Shown: positions 7,199 to 11,232 of the stretch, in pieces
Layout: every line of letters begins with the position of its first letter
Numbering within the stretch: the first letter of the stretch is position 1
From: an uncultured Ruminococcus sp.
GTDB taxonomy: Bacteria; Bacillota; Clostridia; Oscillospirales; CAG-272
Assembly: GCA_902766575.1 (NCBI GenBank)
Contig: CACXED010000021.1
Span: forward strand, 1-12,602
Direction: 5' to 3'
DNA: 12,602 bases
Notes under the pieces: generated by a model
Told to the model about the DNA's origin: nothing
What the model saw: only the letters and a program-made list of their open reading frames with translations
Databases searched by the model: none
Translations under genes and position numbers: made by a program

Positions 7199-7227
7199 AG
7201 TATAGCACAGCCGAGCGGTTTTGTCAA
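7199..7227 (-). promoter_or_regulatory. Promoter of the blaI-M56-NUDIX operon
   Basis: On the - strand TTGACA (7227-7222), a 17-bp spacer and TATACT (7204-7199) form a near-consensus sigma-A promoter. The predicted start near 7192 falls inside the first operator box, a classical repression geometry. Confidence 0.88.
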
Positions 7228-7320
7228 TAGCTTTTCAAAAAATATTTTTCAGTATTACTATAATATGCCAGAATCAGAGCGCCGATACGGTCATGACACA
7301 GCCTCCGGAGAGGAAAAGCG

Positions 7321-7671
7321 TCATTTTCTGAGTATCTTCTCCATCGGCTTGCCCTTTGCAAGCTCGTCGACCAGCTTGTCGAGATATCGCATCTCGCGCA
7401 TCAGGGGCTCGCTTATTGTCTCGACCCGGACGCCGCAGACCGAGCCGGTTATCAGCGTTCGTTTCGGATTCAGAGCCGGAGCGTTCCGGAAAAAATCTCC
7501 GTAGGTGAGCTCGGTCAGCAGAAATTCCTCGATCTGATCCGGCGCGTATCCGGTCAGCCACGAGGTGAGCTCGTTCACCTCGTCCCGGGTACGGAGCTTT
7601 TTCTCCGCCTTTGTGATCAGCAGCGGGTAGACCTTTGAGAATTTCATATTGTAGACTTTTTCGTTTTCCAT
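7321..7671 (-). CDS. DUF2200 family protein
   Basis: This 116-residue cytosolic protein matches DUF2200 over its whole length: an N-terminal VYNMKFSKVYPLLITKAEKK block, EVNELTSWLTGY in the middle, then a FF-x-x-AP-x-x-NP block followed by ITGSVCGVRVE and ending in RYLDKLVDELAKGKPMEKIL. The family is widespread in bacteria and small; its function is unknown to me and no catalytic motif is obvious. It has its own promoter upstream and ends about 95 bp before the blaI promoter on the same strand. No clear terminator separates them, so readthrough is possible. A ribosome binding site (AAGGAATGGAA) lies ahead of the ATG. Confidence 0.9.
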   Translation of the reverse strand: MENEKVYNMKFSKVYPLLITKAEKKLRTRDEVNELTSWLTGYAPDQIEEFLLTELTYGDFFRNAPALNPKRTLITGSVCGVRVETISEPLMREMRYLDKLVDELAKGKPMEKILRK

Positions 7672-7748
7672 AGCTTATTCCATTCCTTTTTGAAAATTCT
7701 GATCCGGTTCTTTCCGGAGAATAGAGTTCATTGCTGTCTTACGGCAAT

Positions 7749-7777
7749 ATTATACCATAGCCGTCTTACAAAAGCAA
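7749..7777 (-). promoter_or_regulatory. Promoter of the DUF2200 gene with flanking repeats
   Basis: On the - strand TTGCTT (7777-7772), a 17-bp spacer and TATAAT (7754-7749) with a TGn extension form a good sigma-A promoter. The -10 region is bracketed by an inverted repeat, ACGGC (7741-7745) and GCCGT (7760-7764), and a direct repeat YGTCTTAC begins at 7735 and 7762. The repeats could be regulator binding sites. Confidence 0.75.
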
Positions 7778-7894
7778 GTCCCGCTGGCGATTATCATCTG
7801 CGTTTTTTCCATGTTTACATTCGATTTTTCTATAGCAAAATTCCGAAAAAAATGTATGGTCAATATATAAAACGCTGCATATATTTAATGAAAG

Positions 7895-7915
7895 AATTTA
7901 TCGAAGCGATAATTT
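7895..7915. promoter_or_regulatory. Dyad upstream of the XRE promoter, candidate operator
   Basis: TTATCG (7898-7903) and CGATAA (7907-7912) are perfect inverted repeats around AAG, extending outward to 7895-7915 with one mismatch. It ends 5 bp before the -35 hexamer. XRE repressors commonly bind such palindromes, so autoregulation is plausible but not shown. Confidence 0.5.
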
Positions 7916-7920
7916 TGCTC

Positions 7921-7949
7921 TTGACACGATGGAATAAATATGGTATAAT
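7921..7949 (+). promoter_or_regulatory. Perfect-consensus sigma-A promoter for the XRE-ImmA-SRAP operon
   Basis: TTGACA (7921-7926), a 17-bp spacer and TATAAT (7944-7949) preceded by TGG give 12 of 12 consensus bases and an extended -10. The predicted start is near 7956. Such a strong promoter normally needs a repressor, consistent with the XRE gene that follows. Confidence 0.92.
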
Positions 7950-7955
7950 TATTAC

Positions 7956-8113
7956 GCAGCTTGATGTGTATATCAGTATCCGACGGCGAGAGATGATGTG
8001 ACCGAATTATGCGTCGCTCCGTCAGCCCGGAGACATAAGCTCCTTCCGCGCGATCCGGCGGAGAGCGGAGCAAAGGTCTGAAAAACTCAGAACCGGAAAC
8101 TACTGCGAAAGGT
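7956..8113 (+). promoter_or_regulatory. Structured 5' leader of the XRE operon, candidate cis-regulatory RNA
   Basis: About 150 nt separate the predicted start from the ATG. Three hairpins can be drawn in a row: TTATG (8007-8011) with CATAA (8034-8038), enclosing CTCCG (8017-8021) with CGGAG (8028-8032); GCTCC (8039-8043) with GGAGC (8067-8071), enclosing TCCGC (8045-8049) with GCGGA (8058-8062); and GGTCTGA (8075-8081) with TCAGAACC (8087-8094), one base bulged. I do not recognise a known riboswitch class. A 10-codon frame ATG...TGA also lies near 7963-7995 without a good ribosome binding site. Confidence 0.5.
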
Positions 8114-8329
8114 ATGGACATAAAAATGGTTTTTGCGGAAAAACTAAAGGAAGCACGAAAAAAAGCCGGACTGACTCAGCGCGAGCTCGCCGAGCAGACC
8201 GGGATCTCCTGCCGCGCGATTCAGACATGGGAGGCAGGTACTCCGCCGAAAAGCCTTGAATCGGTGCGAAAGGTCGCGCAGACGCTCGGGACTACCTCGG
8301 AGGCGCTGCTCAGCGAGACTGATCAGTAA
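8114..8329 (+). CDS. XRE-family helix-turn-helix repressor, N-terminal part (ImmR-like), cut by an in-frame TAA
   Basis: These 71 residues contain one complete XRE/Cro-CI helix-turn-helix near 7-67 (FAEKLKEARKKAGLTQRELAEQTGISCRAIQTWE). The ATG at 8114 lies only 1 nt after AAAGG (8108-8112); the in-frame ATG at 8126 is 13 nt from it. Neither spacing is ideal, so the start is uncertain. The reading frame ends at TAA 8327-8329 but remains open for 68 more codons in the same phase, so this looks like the DNA-binding half of a protein of about 140 residues. A lone XRE domain could still bind DNA, but would lack the part expected to mediate dimerisation or protease sensing. It is followed by an ImmA/IrrE-type protease gene, the usual partner of such repressors. 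Confidence 0.85.
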   Translation: MDIKMVFAEKLKEARKKAGLTQRELAEQTGISCRAIQTWEAGTPPKSLESVRKVAQTLGTTSEALLSETDQ

Positions 8330-8536
8330 ATAGTCGAAGCCGCTGAAAAGGGCGGAGCGGCAGCCGCGCGGGATGTGGACGCTCTGGTGAACGAGGTGAT
8401 CGGTCTTTTCGCCGGAGGAGAGATCGACGAGGAGGAAAAGGATGGGATCATGGCGGCGCTCAACGAGGCGTACTGGATCGCCAAGCGGAAAAATCAGAAA
8501 TACACGCCGAAAAAATATCGCGGGGAAAACGAGTGA
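8330..8536 (+). pseudogene. C-terminal half of the XRE repressor, in frame after the TAA
   Basis: Reading on without a phase change after the TAA gives IVEAAEKGGAAAARDVDALV and then a segment with GLFAGGEID, AALNEAYWIAKR and YTPKKYRG, ending at TGA 8534-8536. The composition is that of a real protein, and from memory FAGGEL and KKYTPKKYR-type endings recur in clostridial repressors next to ImmA genes. The TGA overlaps the ATG of the next gene (TGATG), the usual sign of translational coupling. Possible internal starts (GTG near 8375, ATG 8451) have no strong ribosome binding site. The simplest reading is a nonsense change such as CAA to TAA; readthrough, a split gene or a sequencing error are alternatives. 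Confidence 0.7.
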
Positions 8537-9045
8537 TGGAGACAAACGAAAGCATCACCAATCTCGCCATGCAGCTTCAAAGGCGCTTTGATACCCGCAA
8601 CCCGTTCCGGATAGCCGAGCGCTTGGGGATCGACGTGATCTATACCGATCAGCTCAAACGGCTCAAGGGGATGTACCGGGTCATAAAGCGGAACCGGTTC
8701 ATAATCCTCAACAGCAAAAACAGCGAGCGGATGAGCCGTATCGTCTGCGCCCATGAGCTCGGACACGATCAGCTGCACCGCAGATTCGCCGGCGAGCAGG
8801 CGCTTCAGGAGTTCGAGCTCTACGATATGTCCACCCGACGGGAATACGAGGCTAACATCTTTGCGGCGGGTCTGCTGCTCGACACAGACGAGCTGCTCGA
8901 AATGATAGCGGACGGGTACGACACTCTGCAGATCGCGTCGGCGACCGAGACGGATATCAATCTCGTCGCGCTCAGAGTCAACTGTCTGATACAGGATGGC
9001 TATCGTCTGCGCTCACAGGAGCACAACAATAAATTTTTGAAGTAG
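8536..9045 (+). CDS. ImmA/IrrE family metallo-endopeptidase
   Basis: This 169-residue protein carries the zinc-protease motif HELGH at 73-77 within AHELGHDQLH, and a downstream Glu (105, in REYEANIFAAGLLL) typical of the third ligand in the ImmA/IrrE family. Characterised members (ImmA of ICEBs1, IrrE of Deinococcus) cleave a partner XRE repressor after DNA damage or another signal. The ATG at 8536 is preferred over the GTG at 8533, because it overlaps the preceding TGA and has GGGGA at 8522-8526 with 9-nt spacing. It lacks a signal peptide, so it acts in the cytoplasm. No integrase, excisionase or phage gene is visible in the window, so the pair is either domesticated or a remnant. Confidence 0.93.
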   Translation: METNESITNLAMQLQRRFDTRNPFRIAERLGIDVIYTDQLKRLKGMYRVIKRNRFIILNSKNSERMSRIVCAHELGHDQLHRRFAGEQALQEFELYDMSTRREYEANIFAAGLLLDTDELLEMIADGYDTLQIASATETDINLVALRVNCLIQDGYRLRSQEHNNKFLK

Positions 9046-9055
9046 GAGCAACGCC

Positions 9056-9622
9056 ATGTGCGGAAGATACACCGGATACGTCGACGACTGCGAGGAGCTC
9101 AAGACCATCTACACCAAGGCGCGGATCGCCTATCCGCGGACTGACTTTGCCGTTGGGGAGATATTCCCGACGAATACCGTTCCGCTGCTCACCGGGATCG
9201 GAGGAGAGCTGCGTCCGTTCGCGGCGTCATGGGGATTTCCCGGCGTCGGCGGAAAGGGCGTGATCATCAACGCCCGGGCTGAGACCGCCGCCAAGAAGCC
9301 TATGTTCGCCGAGAGCTTTGCAAAGCGCAGGTGCATAGTTCCCGCAACCGGCTATTATGAGTGGACAAAGGACAAGACGCGATATCTGTTTCAAACGCCC
9401 GGGCGCGGGATCATCTATCTCGGCGCGCTCTGGCGGCGATGCGAGGACGGCGTTCGGTTCGTGATACTCACCGTCCCGGCAAATCGGACTGCGGCGACGG
9501 TACATGATCGTATGCCGGTGGTGCTCGATTCCGATTCCCTGACGGCGTGGAGCGTCGATCTGAGCTATGCTCTCGGCTATGTGAACCGAGCGATGCCCGA
9601 GCTCGTCGGGACCGAGGCGTGA
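9056..9622 (+). CDS. SRAP domain protein (YedK/HMCES-like, abasic-site crosslinker)
   Basis: This 188-residue protein covers the whole SRAP family. Cys2, exposed after removal of Met1, is the nucleophile that forms a thiazolidine link with abasic sites in single-stranded DNA. Other conserved positions are visible: Arg4, Asn72 and Arg74 (INARAE), Glu102 (TGYYEW) and His150 (VHDRMPVVL). The protein shields abasic sites at replication forks and gives a reversible crosslink. AGGAG at 9044-9048 overlaps the stop of the protease gene, so it is co-translated in the same operon. Placing it behind an XRE/ImmA pair suggests damage-controlled expression, which is inference. A terminator follows. Confidence 0.95.
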   Translation: MCGRYTGYVDDCEELKTIYTKARIAYPRTDFAVGEIFPTNTVPLLTGIGGELRPFAASWGFPGVGGKGVIINARAETAAKKPMFAESFAKRRCIVPATGYYEWTKDKTRYLFQTPGRGIIYLGALWRRCEDGVRFVILTVPANRTAATVHDRMPVVLDSDSLTAWSVDLSYALGYVNRAMPELVGTEA

Positions 9623-9674
9623 TGGATATAAGACGCTGATGGATCTGGCTCAAAAAACGAATAAATAAAAAAAC

Positions 9675-9700
9675 TCACCGCCTCAGAGCGGTGAATTTTT
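9675..9700 (+). terminator. Rho-independent terminator after the SRAP gene
   Basis: TCACCGC (9675-9681) and GCGGTGA (9688-9694) form a perfect 7-bp stem with a 6-nt loop, with an A run before it and TTTTT (9696-9700) after. It ends the XRE-ImmA-SRAP transcript. Confidence 0.9.
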
Positions 9701-9821
9701 GTCTCTTTTTCATTTCAGAGCAATTGATAAGCTGAGCGTTCGACAATGTGATCAAAAAGTATTAACCGAGCAATAAATTCCCATTCATATTTGAAACGCC
9801 GCCGCAAATAATACTACCAGA

Positions 9822-9872
9822 GCCGGGCGGAAACGTCAAGGCTCACTTAATAAAGATCCGTTTCCGTCCGGC
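9822..9872 (+). repeat. 14-bp inverted repeat (stem-loop) upstream of the spore protein gene
   Basis: GCCGGGCGGAAACG (9822-9835) pairs with CGTTTCCGTCCGGC (9859-9872) over 14 bp, including one G-T position, around a 23-nt loop. There is no T run, so it is not a standard terminator. It could be an RNA or a DNA element. Confidence 0.8.
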
Positions 9873-9887
9873 AGTCGGGCTCAAGTC

Positions 9888-9916
9888 TGAGTGGCGAACG
9901 AATCGGGTCGATAATA
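9888..9916 (+). promoter_or_regulatory. Tentative forespore (sigma-G/F-like) promoter
   Basis: TGAGTG (9888-9893), 16 bp and GATAATA (9910-9916) loosely resemble the sigma-G pattern (GHATR ... CATnHTA, one mismatch in the -10). No sigma-A promoter is visible before this gene, which fits forespore expression of alpha/beta SASP genes. Confidence 0.3.
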
Positions 9917-9945
9917 TAGATATTTCAAAGCGAAGGAGAAAAATC

Positions 9946-10200
9946 ATGTCTACCAACAAGATCGTAGTCCCCGAAGCAAAGGCTGCTCTCGAGCAGTTCA
10001 AGATGGAGGCCGCAAACGAGGTCGGTGTTAACCTCAAGCAGGGCTACAACGGCGAACTCACCTCCCGTCAGGCAGGTTCGGTCGGCGGTCAGATGGTCAA
10101 GAAGATGACTACCGAACGAACCGCGAGCTTCACACGAGCCGATCGGACGGCGGTAGGACATCTGGCGGTGGTCAGGTACATAGCCGGAATCGGAATTTAA
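9946..10200 (+). CDS. Alpha/beta-type small acid-soluble spore protein with an aberrant C-terminus
   Basis: Residues 1-54 are a clear alpha/beta SASP: LVPEA-like start (IVVPEAKAALEQF), the germination-protease site region FKMEAANEVGVNL near 18-30, and the DNA-binding signature GYNGELTSRQAGSVGGQMVKKM at 33-54. These proteins coat spore DNA in the forespore and protect it from UV, heat and chemicals, then are degraded at germination. After Met54 family members normally end within about 10-15 residues of the type IExYExxL. Here a 30-residue unrelated tail follows, making 84 residues in total. Codons also shift from highly expressed choices (CGT, GGT, ACC, AAG) to CGA, AGG, ATA and GTA. A rearrangement, small deletion or local frame change is likely. 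The ATG has AAGGAG at 7-nt spacing. Confidence 0.9.
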   Translation: MSTNKIVVPEAKAALEQFKMEAANEVGVNLKQGYNGELTSRQAGSVGGQMVKKMTTERTASFTRADRTAVGHLAVVRYIAGIGI

Positions 10201-10277
10201 GGCAGCTCCGGAACGCCGGTGATGTTTTGCTTCGACGCCTGGAGCGATTCTCAGCCGAGCACCCGGTATTCATTTAT

Positions 10278-11099
10278 TCATGAATTTTTCCGCTTGCTTT
10301 TATTCAGCCTTTTTCTGTATTCAGACGGCGGGCAGCCGAAACCCATCATGAAATGACGATAAAAATCCGACGTCGAGCCAAAGCCGGACATGATCGCTAC
10401 ATCCGTAATGCTCATGTTTCCGCGAAGAAGCTGCAAAGCGACCTTGAGGCGGAATTTTTTGAGAAACTCCATCGGAGTGATGCCGTATTCTTTCCGGAAT
10501 TTCTTGATAAACCAGCTCCGGCAGAGTCCGCACTCAGCCGCAAGGTCGTCGACTGTCAGAGGCTCGGTATATGAGAGCATGATCCGCTGCATAGCCGGTG
10601 AGAGCTGCCCGTCACTTGGCGGCTCGGGAAGCGGCTCCTCGTCAGGGAGCCGCTTCAGGAACAGAGCGTACCAAAGCGCGGACTCGGCGACATCTCTCGT
10701 TTCTATCATGGAACGCAGTATGTCCCGGGTTTTTTCGTCGCGAATGACCGACGGGTAGCTTTTCGGCAGACGCTTTGTGACGCTTTTCTGTATGCCGCAG
10801 CTTTCGAGCAGCTGCTCCTCATCGAAATATATGAACTCACATCGGCAGCCCTTTTCAACCTCACGTGAATAATGATGCACTCCGGGAGGAACTATCATAA
10901 CATCGCCCGGACGTATAGCCGTCACGCTGTCTCCGACCACCCAGAGACTCGAGCCGCATCGGCACATTCCCACCTCGCATACGTTGTGATAATGGAGAAA
11001 GTTGATCTCACCGTCTGGAATACCGACCGTTTCGGGATCGCGCATGATGACTTGCCCATCGAGATTTACATATGACTCAGGAAAAGAGCATATTTGCAA
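10278..11099 (-). CDS. AraC-family regulator with N-terminal cupin sensor domain
   Basis: Numbered from the in-frame GTG at 11108-11106, residues about 30-100 are a cupin-like sensor (FLHYHNVCEVGMCRCGSSLW, then GDVMIVPPGVHHYS), and 170-268 are the double helix-turn-helix, with LTVDDLAAECGLCRSWFIKKF and ITDVAIMSGFGSTSDFYRHF, ending in PPSEYRKRL. Such proteins sense sugars or their phosphates. That GTG shares its G with AAGGAG, an impossible spacing; the TTG at 11099-11097 lies 8 nt from AAGGAG, so it is preferred and gives 273 residues. The protein is transcribed divergently from a solute-binding lipoprotein gene and probably controls it. No terminator is obvious after the stop. Confidence 0.9.
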   Translation of the reverse strand: MQICSFPESYVNLDGQVIMRDPETVGIPDGEINFLHYHNVCEVGMCRCGSSLWVVGDSVTAIRPGDVMIVPPGVHHYSREVEKGCRCEFIYFDEEQLLESCGIQKSVTKRLPKSYPSVIRDEKTRDILRSMIETRDVAESALWYALFLKRLPDEEPLPEPPSDGQLSPAMQRIMLSYTEPLTVDDLAAECGLCRSWFIKKFRKEYGITPMEFLKKFRLKVALQLLRGNMSITDVAIMSGFGSTSDFYRHFMMGFGCPPSEYRKRLNKSKRKNS

Positions 11100-11119
11100 G
11101 ATATTCACTCCTTATTGCA

Positions 11120-11148
11120 TTGCAATCCTCTAAATCTTTTGCTATAAT
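11120..11148 (+). promoter_or_regulatory. Promoter for the solute-binding protein gene
   Basis: TTGCAA (11120-11125), a 17-bp spacer and TATAAT (11143-11148) point rightward, with a predicted start near 11155. The leader of about 78 nt has AAGGAG (11220-11225) 7 nt before the ATG. Confidence 0.8.
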
Positions 11149-11175
11149 TATATCATAAGAATTCTTATTATGCAA
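11147..11175 (-). promoter_or_regulatory. Promoter for the cupin-AraC regulator gene
   Basis: On the - strand TTGCAT (11175-11170), a 17-bp spacer and TATAAT (11152-11147) with a TGn extension point leftward. The -10 overlaps that of the rightward promoter by two bases, so the two polymerases would compete. Confidence 0.8.
11155..11168. promoter_or_regulatory. 14-bp perfect palindrome in the divergent promoter region
   Basis: ATAAGAATTCTTAT is perfectly self-complementary. It fills most of the spacer of the leftward promoter and covers the predicted start of the rightward one, so one bound dimer could control both. The binding protein is unknown; AraC proteins usually prefer direct repeats. 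Confidence 0.7.
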
Positions 11176-11232
11176 GAGCCTGACGTATATTTCCGACCTA
11201 TGATTTATAAAAAACAGATAAGGAGCAGCAAA

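Larger units (their letters stand above)
7672..8113. other. AT-rich intergenic spacer with two outward-facing promoters
   Basis: No convincing gene lies in this 442-bp stretch. It holds a - strand promoter for DUF2200 at 7749-7777, a small leader hairpin TCCGG (7703-7707)/CCGGA (7714-7718), an AT-rich block from about 7800 to 7980 that contrasts with the GC-rich flanks, a dyad at 7895-7915, a consensus + strand promoter at 7921-7949 and a structured leader for the XRE gene. A 103-codon + strand reading frame here (7690-8001) overlaps these signals and is rejected. Confidence 0.7.
9623..9945. other. Intergenic region before the spore protein gene
   Basis: This 323-bp stretch holds the SRAP terminator, a long inverted repeat at 9822-9872, a tentative sporulation promoter near 9888-9916 and a strong ribosome binding site (AAGGAG, 9933-9938). 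Between 9701 and 9820 I see no gene, promoter or repeat that I can support. Confidence 0.6.

Noticed and set aside
7236..7249. AAAAAATATTTTT tract between DUF2200 and the blaI promoter
   Set aside because: It could be a weak A/T hairpin with a T run, but without GC pairs it is not a credible rho-independent terminator.
7690..8001. 103-codon + strand open frame
   Set aside because: It overlaps promoters on both strands and an operator-like dyad, has AT-rich atypical composition, and no good start signal.
8114..9622. Integrative element or prophage
   Set aside because: The XRE/ImmA pair is typical of ICEs and phages, but there is no integrase, excisionase, structural gene or flanking direct repeat in the window.
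10208..10228. CCGG-AACG-CCGG hairpin followed by TGATGTTTT after the spore protein gene
   Set aside because: The stem is only 4 bp and the T run is short and separated, so a terminator cannot be supported.
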